From Schizochytrium sp. TIO01 (taxonomy: Eukaryota > Sar > Bigyra > Thraustochytrida > Thraustochytriidae), in assembly GCA_004764695.1 (NCBI GenBank), contig SMSO01000036.1, positions 206,001 to 270,000 on the forward strand: a DNA stretch of 64,000 nucleotides. Direction: 5' to 3'. This document shows, one piece after another, positions 1-10,829 of the stretch. Every line of letters starts with the position of its first letter. The first letter of the stretch is position 1. The position numbers were made by a program, and so were the translations under genes. A model generated the notes under the pieces. The model did no database searches. It was not told where the DNA came from and saw only the letters and a list, made by a program, of their open reading frames with translations.

Positions 1-2
1 GG

Positions 3-323
3 ACTTACACATCAGACCTTCGGGCTGGCATTGCTTGGATGCCTGTGCAAGTTGGGGAGAATATGTACGCCTTGGAGACCCAATCATCGTTCTCCTTTGG
101 TACAGGTTTTGTTGGACTCGTTGCTTCTACAATTTTGGCATTTGTGACGGCGTTCTATGCTCTGTGTGTCCGCAATGATTTGCGCCGTGACTTCGCTGAT
201 GAAGAGGACGTCCTCCCCCCGATTCCTGGTCTAGATTACGATAGTCGACGTGATTCTATGTATGACTTTACAGATGATGTTAAGTCTCCTACTCACCGTA
301 ACTCATCGCTCTCTGTGGTCTAA
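3..323 (+). CDS. 3' end of a membrane protein (partial at window edge)
   Basis: An open frame enters from the left edge and ends with TAA at 321-323. About 12 in-frame codons precede the first ATG (39), so the gene very likely starts upstream of the window. The visible 106 residues hold one strongly hydrophobic segment (starting FGTGFVGLVAS, ending YALCV), followed by a basic RNDLRR stretch and an acidic, Ser/Tyr-rich tail. That is the layout of a C-terminal transmembrane helix with a short cytoplasmic tail (positive-inside rule). Family unknown; the extracellular or lumenal part lies outside the window. I am confident that it is coding and have no view on its function. Confidence 0.6.
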   Translation, partial: TYTSDLRAGIAWMPVQVGENMYALETQSSFSFGTGFVGLVASTILAFVTAFYALCVRNDLRRDFADEEDVLPPIPGLDYDSRRDSMYDFTDDVKSPTHRNSSLSVV

Positions 324-725
324 ATCGTTTAAACGCTTTCTCTGCGCATCGTGCCCTTGTTGTGCGCACACAGAAGCGGACGTCACCAAAGATTTTATAC
401 AAACATGATACTTTCGTAACATGTTTCTGACTCTTGACAAGAGTTAAGTAGTCTTTCTATGAGATGCCGCGCCTGCCCTTAACATGCATCCATCAAACAA
501 CTATCTGGGTCGAACTAATAGCATTCTTCACTTGCAATACGGGATTTTATTTTTTCTAAATGCTACTAAAAATCCCCCTTTTAATGTAAACGACCCCGAT
601 TCTTTGTAAATCATATCTTTCATCTATTTCTATAAAGTATACCATCAAAGTCATTATGTGTGCTATAAATCTCCTTTGTTCTTGCTTATAAGTTATTAAA
701 CCGGGTTTAAAGAAGAAAAGTTATA
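324..725. other. AT-rich intergenic DNA
   Basis: AT-rich sequence after the stop of the edge gene. I see no gene, RNA or repeat in it; it presumably holds the 3' untranslated region and terminator. Confidence 0.5.
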
Positions 726-1094
726 ATGAGTAATAAGTCTGCTGTCTCAGAGTTATTGAGCGAACTTAATTGTAATTTGGATGCTCCTTTCCCCGTGGTG
801 TTCAGTTACTTCTACAGGTTAAAAGAAAAAAATATATATATTTCGTTAGTAAGTCTCTTGCAAGAAGCAGGTTCAATTGACGAATTTGATAGAAATAGAT
901 CGTTTCAAGTGGGTAAGCCAGAACTTCCTTGGGCTCATTTCGTGCCAAGCACAGGCCTTTGCTATAGCATTACATCAGGAATACTTATTTGCACTTATTT
1001 TTTGTTCAAAAAATTTAACAATAGAAACGAACGCACTCCTGCAGACGAAATATCTCCACCAGTTTTCAGGTGCCTATATGCTCGCTCCCCTTGA
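726..1094 (+). CDS. hypothetical small protein, doubtful
   Basis: A 122-codon ATG frame. The product would have a Leu-rich acidic start (SELLSELNCNLD), a hydrophobic stretch around residues 79-93 and a basic, Asn-rich end. No family is recognised. The local sequence is as AT-rich as the flanking intergenic DNA, and the frame ends just before a tandem duplication, so it may be a chance open frame. Confidence 0.2.
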   Translation: MSNKSAVSELLSELNCNLDAPFPVVFSYFYRLKEKNIYISLVSLLQEAGSIDEFDRNRSFQVGKPELPWAHFVPSTGLCYSITSGILICTYFLFKKFNNRNERTPADEISPPVFRCLYARSP

Positions 1095-1116
1095 GGAGTG
1101 AGGCAGTGGAACCTGA

Positions 1117-1304
1117 GTGATCATTTTGATTCGTATAGAGCGCAGACTACGAAAGTTATCCTTAGTTAGGCTTTCCCTAGTTATAATGGTCCACAGGTTG
1201 TTTATGTCATGTGATCATTTTGATTCGTATAGAGCGCAGACTACGAAAGTTATCCTTAGTTAGGCTTTCCCTAGTTATAATGGTCCACAGGTTGTTTATG
1301 TCAT
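1117..1304. repeat. perfect 94-bp tandem duplication
   Basis: Two adjacent copies of a 94-bp unit (1117-1210 and 1211-1304) are identical at every base. Each begins GTGATCATTTTGATTCG and ends GTTTATGTCAT. The four bases after copy 2 (GTGA) repeat the start of the unit. Perfect identity in non-coding DNA points to a recent duplication, or an assembly artefact. Confidence 0.95.
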
Positions 1305-3837
1305 GTGACCATTTTCGGGCTCTTCGTTGAGAAAGTGTTGTCTAACTAAACTCTAGAATATCAACGAGATCGAGGAGTCCTAAGATGCGAAAATGCTAGT
1401 TAAAGTCGAAAAACTTAACGGAGGAAATTCAATCAAGTGGAACAAAGGGGTCTCGAAAATCGAGAGTAGGCTACATATGACATCTCAACGAGAAACAAAT
1501 CTGAGTGCAGATCTAAATAGCAGGTAAGAGCATTGGGAATGAACAAGACCCTCAAGGAGTAACAATGTGATGCCAAATTTCCGATGAAAACAAATTACAC
1601 TTCTTTAATAGGCACTTGTCTCAATTAAAATGGTGACTTGTTGCATCAGAAACCACGAAAGACTTCATTTTTTATTCGGGAAAATGGGAAACAAAGGGTC
1701 TATATTTGAAGTGCAAGGGCTTCATCGATGAAGCAAAACAAATCATATCAACAATTTACGAAGCTAGTAAGGAGATACTAGAAGTGCAATGTCTACTACG
1801 CCTTGGTGTCATGGTTTTTAATCTACAATAAATTTCTCAGAATGAGCACAAATGTGCATACGCCAACAGTACGACAAGGACAAGCGTGGACTTTTCAGAA
1901 GGAAACTCGATGTTGATATTCGACCCAAAATTAAGCAAAAGGTGATAAAACAAGTTTAAATTCTGCCCACTTCCAACGTAGCATAGAGCCGATTAAGCCG
2001 TACACGGTTAGCTGATTCTGTATTTACAAAATCCCCTGGTACCGAATAATGTTTTCCATTTTGTGTGGGCATTTTATTTTGTATAGTCATTTTCAGCCAC
2101 CCAGGTTTGCAAGTACCCAGGTACACTTCGCCAAAATGTCAAAGGCCAATAATACCTGGCAAGCTTGGACCTTCGTTTTGGACAGCAGGTGGACTCGCTG
2201 TGGGACTGAAACACCGCCGTCGTCCAGGAGATGATTCATTGACTTCCACATAAACTTGGTGATTCTTTCATGTCCCTAGGGAGTGTGTTCACAATGTATG
2301 TTCTAATTCTGGTGTCTACTATCATCTCTAACTTTTTTCCTCCATTTTTTTTTTCCTTTCCAAAGGGACAATGAGGACTCGGATCATGTCGTACCCTACA
2401 GTGGGAAGTAACAAAGAAAGCTGCTCAAAAGAAACAGAGCACACCATAAATTAAACATAGTCTTTTCCACATACTTGCGTCATTTGACTGTTTTGATCTC
2501 ATCTTTAAAAAAAAAAATTAATAATAATAATAATAAAACATAATTCTGAGAGGAGTTGTATGGTTTTCAGATGATCAGTGTAGAAATCCAGCAGAATGCC
2601 AAGGAAATTTTCAACAAGATAATCCTCGACTTCAAAGGATTGTCGCAACTTATTAAAAGGTCCTAGCACCCTGGTTGGACCAGGACTCACGAAGGTTCAA
2701 CTCTATTCTTTTAGAAACTCTAGCATGTAAACAAAAAATTATCCGACACAAAGGACTGAGAATCTGCGATGACAGCATAGATTTCACTTTCTCGAACTAA
2801 ACAAGGCAGAATATTCGTTGATGAACACAATATTAGGCTAGGCAAAATCAAGGGGGAAACAAGTAGGCCAGGTACATCTGGTGGCGCATTCCGCATTCTA
2901 CTCTATTCTGAATCTTTGAGACGATTGAATTTAACCATAACCCTGAATTTTATACATTAGCTTCTTACGTTGGGAACAGACACGCTAAAAGAGGAAGATA
3001 AATAAAGAGAACAGAAAGAGCCTCTGGGACCCTGGGCGTAACAAACGAGGAGAAAGTTGGCGATATTGTTCAAATATGTGGCGCTTAGTTACACGATGTG
3101 GTTTCGTTGAATATCTTGTAAATTTGTCGATTTACTATTGATTATGTCGCAAAAGGAACCTTGTACACGAGGGGGGCTCGCAGAGGAAAAGTCGATCTAT
3201 ACTTCGAATTTTCTATTTCACCTCACCTTGTGCTAGAGTAAGGTCCCATAGAACGATCAGAGTAGACAATACATACAATAATACATTATACAGATAACTA
3301 CGTCTTTCATTGACGACAGTACAATTATTGTGACCCCAGCGTCGTCGTCGTCGCAATAAACCAGCCTTCTATATGGTACTCCCTCACTTGGGAAAGCCGA
3401 AAAATAGTAAGTACATCACTCCTGTTGTTAAAAATGGTCTCCATTTTTGCGAGCCGCCGAGGAACTCCTTGTTGCCGGCGTGATTTAAATGCGCCCCCAA
3501 ACTTATCACTTCAACTGCGCAAAGGTACGAAGCTTACTCCATTGGCGTCGCTTTGTCCTTTCCCCACCGACTCCAGCCATGAAATTCTGATGGGCGCGGC
3601 CTTGCCCCAGTTCGCTTCAAAATCTACTACCTATTTATTAATTTGTCCAGAACCAGAACAGCATGAATTATTTCATGGGGATCTCCAGGCTTTGTCCAAG
3701 CTTTAAAAGCTCCTCGCAGTAGGCCATCTTTTCGAGTTTTCATATCATCCTCGTTAGCTGGACAAAGATAACCTTGAACCCCTGACGCTGACTATGAGCT
3801 TTATTTCTTTCCCTTATAATCCAACCGCTTTTCACCA
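1305..3837. other. intergenic, no gene seen
   Basis: About 2.5 kb without a convincing gene. On the minus strand a 61-codon frame (2505-2690) has a coding-like segment around residues 14-40 (LRQSFEVEDYLVENF onward), but it starts at GTG and runs into an (ATT)n tract, so at most it is a relic. A plus frame at 3425-3706 starts with ATG but looks random. No RNA gene recognised. Confidence 0.4.
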
Positions 3838-4198
3838 AAAGAAGAAAAGCTATCCTGGTCATCCACACACTTCCCTGGCTGCATGTATAATTGATGATAC
3901 TTCGGCTGAACTGCTGCTACAGCTACAGCTTCTCAATTCGATGCTTAGATCAACGCCGGATTTGTGAGTGGGACCATCCACCCTTAGCATTGATCCCCAC
4001 ATGGCATGCAATTTATTACAAAACCTCGGCGTTAGTTGCGACACGAAACATGTCTCAAGTGGTCCGTTTATCACGGGGTCTGTTAATATAATGCCGCTCT
4101 GGCCCACCAGAACTCCACATCTCGAGCAGGTGACTAACTATATACTCGATTGCTTAGTAGTGAATCAATCAGTTAAACTCCAGAGAAAAACCATTTAG
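3838..4198 (+). pseudogene. possible coding relic with one in-frame stop
   Basis: One plus-strand frame reads through about 120 codons with a single interruption, TGA at 3965-3967, and ends with TAG at 4196-4198. Before the stop it reads as a Leu/Gln helix (DDTSAELLLQLQLLNSML); after it comes a Ser/Thr/Leu-rich segment containing PHLEQVTNYILDCLVV. The composition resembles real protein more than the neighbouring frames do. No start codon or family is recognised. Chance cannot be excluded. Confidence 0.25.
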
Positions 4199-4419
4199 AG
4201 GGTTCCTCTTCTGAAAGCTGTCAATGCCAGCCTCCCAATCAACCGGGTCAGTCAACTTATAGATTGAAAACAGCCACAAGCGAGGGCGCTTTGCCTTGGG
4301 AGGGTCTCGTTGAGTGCGTATTACAATCTTTAGCACGTTTACTTTTATTTTTCTATTTTTCATTAACATTATATGTGTAAAAACACATTAATAAAAATAT
4401 TTTCAACGTTGAATTAATA

Positions 4420-5290
4420 ATCAACAGTCGCAGCACAAGGTCCGCCTGGCGTCGGGCGACTCGGCCTCGCGAGCGCAGCGGCGGTTTCTGTGCGAGCGTT
4501 TGGGACGCGGACAGCTCACGTAAGCTTTCTCCACACGCGACCGGCTGCGACCCCATGCCTTTGCTGCCACCGCCAGCCAGAGTTCTTCGTGCCTCCCAAA
4601 ATGGCCTCTTTTAGTGACCTCGCCTAAGATGTATGTCTCCAATTCGACCAAATTCATCGGCAGACTCAAACCGGTCCGTGGAACTCCACCACGGCAGAGA
4701 GCAGCGCTACCTCGCTCTCCACGTGGGCCTTGCTGCGGCTCCGAGGACGCGCCAGCTCGAGATCTCCTTGTTCTGCAGCTCCACCAAGAGGTTCACCGCA
4801 TACCCGTAAGTCCTCCTCTTCGTTCGTCTTCATCTGCAGACTACATCTCCTGCAAAAGCAAGCTCAGGTCCGCGTTGATCCTCGCAGTGACTGACTCCAA
4901 AAGCGCTGTAGACCCCCTTGAGCCGCTTCATGTTCCCAGCAAAGGCCTCCTAGACAGATCTCCAGGTAGCCGAGGAGGCATTTGTTCTTACGGAGGAGCA
5001 AAAGGCGCAGCGGAACCTCATTGGTGGAATCACAAACTTCGACTAACCTTGTGAAACGCTCGCTCAGCGCGGGTTGAGCAGCGAAGGGCCCGTTCGTGCA
5101 TCCTCTTGTTCTTGTTCTTCTTCTGTTGTTGTTCTTGCGTGCTCGTCTTGTTCACGCACCGCTTCGGTGACAGAGTCCACGCGAGGTGGTGCAGAGGACC
5201 AGCACCTCGACGATTCATCTTCGATCGCTGTTCTTGAAAGCTGAGCGTTATTGCTATCGTGGTAGGAAACAATCACACGAATTGCTTCAT
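4420..5290 (-). other. GC-rich island, possible decayed gene
   Basis: A GC-rich block inside AT-rich DNA. Coding-like pieces are spread over the three minus-strand frames, for example a MNLVELETYILGEV segment near 4650, an MKTNEEEDLRVCGEP segment near 4830 and an acidic EDESSR...EEEQEQEDA segment near 5100-5230. They are joined by stops and frame changes. This pattern fits a former gene broken by indels, but no family can be named, and GC-rich DNA has long open frames by chance. Confidence 0.25.
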
Positions 5291-6083
5291 CCGGTCAACA
5301 GTTGATATTGTTGGCGCTGCCAAAGAGCGAGAAGGAGCCCAACGCAGAGTTTACTTTGAGGCGAGAAACCATCGATACGGGTCTTCTGGCGAGGTGCGCG
5401 ATCTTTGCACAACGTCTCACGAGGGAGAAAAACAAACTCTGTTCGACTTTGATTTTCTTGAAAACAATATAAAACTTTTTGTTTACAAAAGAAAAAAGAA
5501 AAAGAAATAGAAAAAGAATAACAATTAGGTGTGGGCCTTGTTGAGCTGAAGATAACGTCTCTGCGAGGGATAGTGCATGGTCATAATTGGTGCAAACCCG
5601 AAGAACCAGGTTCACTGAGTCCACATTGGACGAATTGCCGACTTCCTTGGCAGGAGTTGAAAGAAGATATCACACATCAATCTCTTTAACAAAAACAAAA
5701 CAAAACAGAACAAAACAAAAACAAAAACAATTTAAATTGAAAAATTGAGAAAAAAGGGACAAAAAAAAGAGCCTCTTGGAAAACGTTTTCTTTAAAGTTG
5801 GGGGTCAAAACAACTTTGAACAAAGAGAAGAAAAAAGCAAAGAAATAAAGTCAGGTTACACAGTGACCTCTTTCTTACAAAACAACGTGGGTACTGCCGC
5901 ACGACTAATACATCGATCAACAAACTCGAAACTGGGTAAACGTTTGTGATTCTTTAACAGATTGAATCTCACCATCGAGTACTCCTATTAAATACGAGGA
6001 GACTGCCTCGTACCAGCAGGGTTGCTTGAATCAGATTCGCTATAGGGAGACAGGCCAAGTTTCCCGGAGTTAAGGCACGCAAT
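5291..6083. other. 5' flank of the 882-aa gene
   Basis: Intergenic DNA with an A-rich (AAAAC)n-like tract at about 5690-5740. It should contain the promoter and leader of the gene starting at 6084. No motif is clear enough to call. Confidence 0.4.
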
Positions 6084-8732
6084 ATGTTTCACCTTTCGAG
6101 CTTAGGCCGAATGAACAAACTCAGGGGCAGACGCTCGGGCGTGTTTGTTGATCACAGACAGTATGTTGGCTCTGGCGAACCTGTGGAAACCCATGATCTT
6201 CACGACAATGGCAGTAATTATAGAAAGCGAGAACGGAAAAACAAAACTAGTGAAAAGCAAACCCCCAGCTTGGAGCGTCTAAATAGCGCAAATTGCAGCG
6301 GTAGCACCACAACATTGGTTACAGCGACGTCATCGTCATCATCGCTCACACTGGTTTCGGATGATTACCAACTCCCTCTGCCTTCTTCCTGTAGTGAAGC
6401 TGCATCCTCGCAATACGTGTATGATCATCAAGAGGGATCGACCAATGACAATTACGGCGCACGTTATGAATATCCATCCTCAACATCGTTGCCACCCCCT
6501 TTAAGACCAAGCGTGGCAGCCAGTGGAACTCGGCCAAAACGGATTTTAAAGAAAAACAACTGCAGTAGTGGAAGCTCCTGTAGCAGCCAAAGCGTGGGGA
6601 GTTCGATCAGTCTCGGTGCAGGAAGCTGGAAATCAAAACGCAAGTCTCCTGAAAGTGCTATCAGTCGCCAAGCGCGTGCAAGGGAGGCGCACCGCGCATT
6701 TATTAATGCTCCGTCTGCGGACAAGCGTAGCATCAAGGTCGATCTTTGCCCTACGGTTACCCCGGCAATGGCACGACAGATTCTTGCTGATGTTGCCCGT
6801 TTCTGTGGGTTTTGTGAAGAACAAAGCATTAGTGAAAATGTTTTCATTGTGCACGAGCTTCATCATCATCGTGTGCTTTGTGGACCACGACGTGAAACCC
6901 ACTTTGAGTTCCCTGTAGTCCAAGAGCTTGTCGTTCGAGACTATGGCGAAGGAAGCACATCATACTCTACTCTTTACCTGAGCTGGTTGAATGTGCACCC
7001 CCGTTTAGTACGCCAAGGTGCGGGTGGAGGTAGTATGACTTTGCTTTCACAAGGGCTGGCACATCTGATGGGCAAAAAAATCCGTGTTTCAAGGAAAGGT
7101 TTCGAGAATCTTATTGAGGAGATTGTAGGCAGATGGCGCGCCACCCTCTTTCAAAAGGAATACGCGCTTGAGGCAGCAACTCTGGAAAATCACCCAGATG
7201 CACCTTGGAAGACTTTAGATCCAGACGAGGTAGATTACGAGGATTCTGATGATGAGTACGTTTCACACACCGGACTTTTAACCTCCACAGGAGTGGAGCA
7301 CGACAGCAGCTGTAGTTCAAAATCAACAGAGTCATCCTGCTCAGATGTTTTCTGCGAGATGTCTTCGCACAGCCTTCCATGCCCACCGCCCCCTATCCAT
7401 GTATCACCAGTACCTTCTAAGAAGAACCAATGGTCTACAACAGCGCCTCGAGAGTCTCAATCTAGTATAGCTTCCCGTGCTGATTCTGCACATGATTACA
7501 CAAAGCTCCCCCCACGACCTAAGGCTTTACTTCGTACTACTTCGTCTTCCTCAACTTTCTCAATCCTTACATTGTCAGATGACGAGGAAGAAGATGACAC
7601 TCACATTATTAATACAGAACATGACAGTGTTATGGAGGGTCGCTCGCGAGCGCAATCTCCCCCAATTGGAAAGGTAAAACGAGCTGCTACGTCAGTTACA
7701 TCCAAGAAGCCCTCTTTCGCAACTTCAAGGCGAACTATCACTCGGCCCAAGTCAGCACTGAAATTACCTTATGATAAAACAGCGCAGCACCATGGTCCCA
7801 AAAAAATGCTTTCAGTAAAATTTTCCGAGGAGGAAGAAATTTGTCATTTAAAGATGTCCAAGGTGCATCGAGAAGCACGCATGGCATCTGGCTGCAAAGC
7901 AACTAATCGATATGGTGAAATGCGCCCCTTCACAAGCACCAGAACCGGCTATCCTGTGTACATAGCACCAGTGACTTCAGAACCAGCACCAAATGTGGGT
8001 TTGCTAGGGAAAGAGGCACAAGAATATGGTTCTGACCAGTATTTGAAAGTAACGAACACTACGCCATGTCCTGAGCCGCCCTCCAGACCGCCACAGGGAC
8101 CTTCGGGAAACATTCGCGGCAACAGTTTTTTCCAAGAGCGCGGGCGTATCCACGCACATCGCAAAGTGGAGCCCCCACGACACAGGCCTCTTCAGAGTTG
8201 TGCCTCAGCCCTCGATTCTCTCATGGCCCCTCCCTTAGACTTTGCTTCCATTGCAGCATCCCCATCTTCCGTAGGAGCTGTAGGCCGTCCATCAGTAAGC
8301 AAGCGAAGTGAAAGTGCTGGACTTGTAGTAGAGGAGAAGAAGGAGGCACTCGACGAGGAACTGTTTTCGCTTAGTGCAGACCAAAATTCTAATACCCAGA
8401 ATCAGCAGCATTGGTCACCAAATGTCAAAGCACGTCAACAGGCCACGCGTAGACAGTCCAAGAATTTTAAAAGTGAGCAGCCAAAGCAACCACATGAACG
8501 CTTCTTACAAGATCAAATCGAAGCATTGCAACTCAAACGTGAAGCAAGTCGACAACAGCAAGAAGATTTTCAACATTATCATTGTAACATCGCTACAGAA
8601 AGGAAACCTCCCTTACTTCGCCGGCAGGACACAGAGCCGACAGTGGCCACCGTATTGCTGGATCTGTACAACAGAAGTAGCACGCAATCTAGCAGCGTGT
8701 CTTCATCCCCGCAGCCAGCTATGACAGCTTGA
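6084..8732 (+). CDS. unrecognised 882-aa Ser-rich protein
   Basis: An uninterrupted ATG-to-TGA frame of 882 codons without introns. The N-terminal 200 residues are Ser-rich and low-complexity, with a basic RPKRILKK motif near 150. Residues about 210-395 form a non-repetitive block rich in hydrophobics (containing TPAMARQILADVARFCGF and SWLNVHPRLVRQ), ending in an acidic DYEDSDDEY stretch; this is the likely folded domain. The rest is Ser/Pro/Gln-rich, with RPKSALK and KKMLSVKFSEEEE near 560-585, reminiscent of the 'SALK...VxF' layout of phosphatase-1 binding proteins but without the usual basic residue before V. The C-terminus is Gln-rich. No family recognised. Downstream it converges on the MPV17-like gene, with 385 bp between the stops. 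Confidence 0.85.
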   Translation: MFHLSSLGRMNKLRGRRSGVFVDHRQYVGSGEPVETHDLHDNGSNYRKRERKNKTSEKQTPSLERLNSANCSGSTTTLVTATSSSSSLTLVSDDYQLPLPSSCSEAASSQYVYDHQEGSTNDNYGARYEYPSSTSLPPPLRPSVAASGTRPKRILKKNNCSSGSSCSSQSVGSSISLGAGSWKSKRKSPESAISRQARAREAHRAFINAPSADKRSIKVDLCPTVTPAMARQILADVARFCGFCEEQSISENVFIVHELHHHRVLCGPRRETHFEFPVVQELVVRDYGEGSTSYSTLYLSWLNVHPRLVRQGAGGGSMTLLSQGLAHLMGKKIRVSRKGFENLIEEIVGRWRATLFQKEYALEAATLENHPDAPWKTLDPDEVDYEDSDDEYVSHTGLLTSTGVEHDSSCSSKSTESSCSDVFCEMSSHSLPCPPPPIHVSPVPSKKNQWSTTAPRESQSSIASRADSAHDYTKLPPRPKALLRTTSSSSTFSILTLSDDEEEDDTHIINTEHDSVMEGRSRAQSPPIGKVKRAATSVTSKKPSFATSRRTITRPKSALKLPYDKTAQHHGPKKMLSVKFSEEEEICHLKMSKVHREARMASGCKATNRYGEMRPFTSTRTGYPVYIAPVTSEPAPNVGLLGKEAQEYGSDQYLKVTNTTPCPEPPSRPPQGPSGNIRGNSFFQERGRIHAHRKVEPPRHRPLQSCASALDSLMAPPLDFASIAASPSSVGAVGRPSVSKRSESAGLVVEEKKEALDEELFSLSADQNSNTQNQQHWSPNVKARQQATRRQSKNFKSEQPKQPHERFLQDQIEALQLKREASRQQQEDFQHYHCNIATERKPPLLRRQDTEPTVATVLLDLYNRSSTQSSSVSSSPQPAMTA

Positions 8733-9117
8733 TTATTAATATTATAATTCTAGGTTCGGCATACAGACAGGCATACAGACAGACAGACAAATTGACATGC
8801 AACACAATAGGCAATTGATGTGCTAATTCGTACAAATTTTTGACGTTAGAGAGTGCATATTTGACTTTATAAATTAGCTGACATCTAACGCATCTCTTGC
8901 AAGATTACACCACATATTTAAGAAACTTTATTTTTCTTTCAGAAACAAGGTATGCATGCACACACTTTCCCCTGGAAACTACCACTCTCACCATCTGACA
9001 CGCAGACAGGATAGCCAGATTTCTATCGGGGTTGGTCCCCAGGAGTGCACTTGATTGTGCGGAAAGCGAACCATGCCTCCTTACTCACAAAACTTAGTCT
9101 TCATTTCGGTTCTGCTT
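8733..9117. other. convergent intergenic region
   Basis: The space between two convergent stop codons. It contains a short imperfect (CAGACAGG/CATACAGA) repeat at about 8758-8790 and AT-rich DNA. It must serve both genes' 3' ends; no hairpin stands out. Confidence 0.4.
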
Positions 9118-9786
9118 CTAGATTTCAACCGCAAGCTTTCCGCCAGTCGGAATCTCGGTGTCGTGGACTGGCGCTTGGATCTTCGCCTCAAGGTGTTCGT
9201 GTTCGTGCGGCACAATGTGGGCTTCTTCTTCAAAAGGTTCTGGAGAGTTTCCGAGATACGAGAGGAACATAGACCAGCCCACGCCAACCATGTTGACTAC
9301 AAGCACACGCTTGGAGAGCGGCACCATGGTAAAGTTAAAGAGCTGTACCGCTGGCCAGATGGTCCATAAGGCCACCATCGTAGGCAATAACTTTGCCTTA
9401 ACACGTTCGTAGACTGCTGCTGGGCTCTGGCCTTCAAGGAAGCTTGTAATGGCGTGAAACATGACCATATTAGTTGTCGCAGCGCATGTCTGGTCAATAA
9501 AAATTTTCTGTGCCACCGCTAATTTTCCAGTGCCTTTAACCATGCCGTCTAACGCACGGTACCACACATGAAGAAATGGCGAGAGCCACAACGCGCCATA
9601 AACAAGCATGCGCCCTGTGCGTGCTGCATCCCAGCTTTCCACACCTTGGAGACGCTGCACGGCAAGGTCTCCTGAGCCGTAGATGACACAAGCGGACCCG
9701 ATCTTGGTCATGAGTGGCTTCTCAGCGAGGCCACGATTGTACGCGGCCCACCCACGACCGGGGAGCGACCTGAGGCTTGCCAGCAT
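9118..9786 (-). CDS. MPV17/PMP22 family membrane protein
   Basis: A 222-aa protein starting at ATG 9784-9786; the frame extends six codons further upstream but only to a TTG. Residues 13-180 match the MPV17/PMP22/Sym1 family: a start around YNRGLAEKPLMTK, then SGDLAVQ, DAARTGRM, and the signature WPAVQLFNFTMVPLSKR at 144-160, followed by WSMFLSYLGN. Family members are four-helix proteins of the inner mitochondrial or peroxisomal membrane, with channel-like activity and roles in organelle DNA maintenance and stress; the exact substrate is unsettled. The N-terminus is basic and could be a mitochondrial signal. Residues 181-222 are an unusual acidic, His-containing extension absent from the short animal and yeast members. 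It cannot be assigned to MPV17, PMP22 or Sym1 individually. Confidence 0.9.
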   Translation of the reverse strand: MLASLRSLPGRGWAAYNRGLAEKPLMTKIGSACVIYGSGDLAVQRLQGVESWDAARTGRMLVYGALWLSPFLHVWYRALDGMVKGTGKLAVAQKIFIDQTCAATTNMVMFHAITSFLEGQSPAAVYERVKAKLLPTMVALWTIWPAVQLFNFTMVPLSKRVLVVNMVGVGWSMFLSYLGNSPEPFEEEAHIVPHEHEHLEAKIQAPVHDTEIPTGGKLAVEI

Positions 9787-10829
9787 CTTTGACAGGCGCA
9801 GCAACCCTCCGCCACGTCAATTTGGTTCTGTTGCCGCTGAGAAATCGCAATTCCGGCTTTGCTCAAACCTGCGAATTGCTATTTCGCTCATCCTTCTCAC
9901 TCAACTACCCTATTAGCATTAACTCTAGGGCGGTATTAACGAGCGAGCACATTACATTGCGTCATCATCATCAACGACGCAAACAACTTTGCATGGGACC
10001 ATCTCATCCACGTCGTTGCAGCATTCTCTACACTGCTTTGCGAGCGAGTTCAAAGGGCTGAGCAGCACACATCTACTTTCGCGTGGAAGAGTCTCCGAGC
10101 GGGAAGAGCTGCAGCCTCGAGTCCGTGTACTTGGAGCGGCTCGAAGGTGTTGGTGCACGAGCAAGTGAGGGTGTACTTTTTGTTTGTTTTCTGAGTGCTT
10201 TTGTAAAATCGTTGACACAATTCACGAAATGATGAGCTCAATAAATGATGTCTACAATCTGCAAACGGGCAACAGCGGTAGGACTCTAGCAAAGTAAATA
10301 AATCTGGTTCAGGCGGAGTATTTGGCGACAAAGCTTCTTGAGCTTTTTACTTTGGCAGCGATTTCAGGAGTCCGCGAATTGGCTTCTGTGCTTCCGACTA
10401 TACGCAACATCAGATCACAGTCTTTGAAAGGTTTTGGCTTGCACAAAGGGGAGCAAAGCCTAATCATCCATTACGGGCAAAATCAAAACCAAAACCAAAA
10501 CCAAAACTACGACAGGACGTCAAAACAAAATCAAACTAGGTATAAAGTTGATGCTCTTCCACTTAAGTTTTACGAAAGGTTTCCTAGACCCATGGATTCC
10601 AAGAAGTGACTACTACGTACTACTCATAGTTTACTGGTGAGGTGTGGTTGATTAGTCAGGTCAACTTCTGAGCGCAGAACTTGCAAACTAATACGTGTTC
10701 GCACTCTTGCGATGGTGTGCCGCGCTGCGTGAACGTCTTCGAGGTCGTTGATCACGGCCTAAGTATTGAGTTCACTCTGTTGAGGTCGTTGTCGACGTTC
10801 TAAGATCTTGCAGGAGAGGAGGAAGCGGT
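9787..10829. other. divergent intergenic region
   Basis: About 1 kb between the MPV17-like gene (-) and the next gene (+), likely carrying both promoters. It contains a short (TCA)n run near 9964-9973 and an (AAAACC)n tract at about 10480-10507. A 95-codon plus frame over the latter has only a TTG start and is not called. Confidence 0.4.

Noticed and set aside
2049-2253. Short plus-strand frames ending in a basic KHRRRPGDD segment
   Set aside because: About 60 codons, overlapping in two phases, no homologue recognised.
7801-7830. PP1 RVxF docking site in the 882-aa protein (LSVKF)
   Set aside because: The basic residue normally preceding V is missing, so only the resemblance is noted.
10480-10507. 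(AAAACC)n, possible interstitial telomere repeat
   Set aside because: Stramenopile telomeres are TTAGGG-type; this is a short simple repeat.
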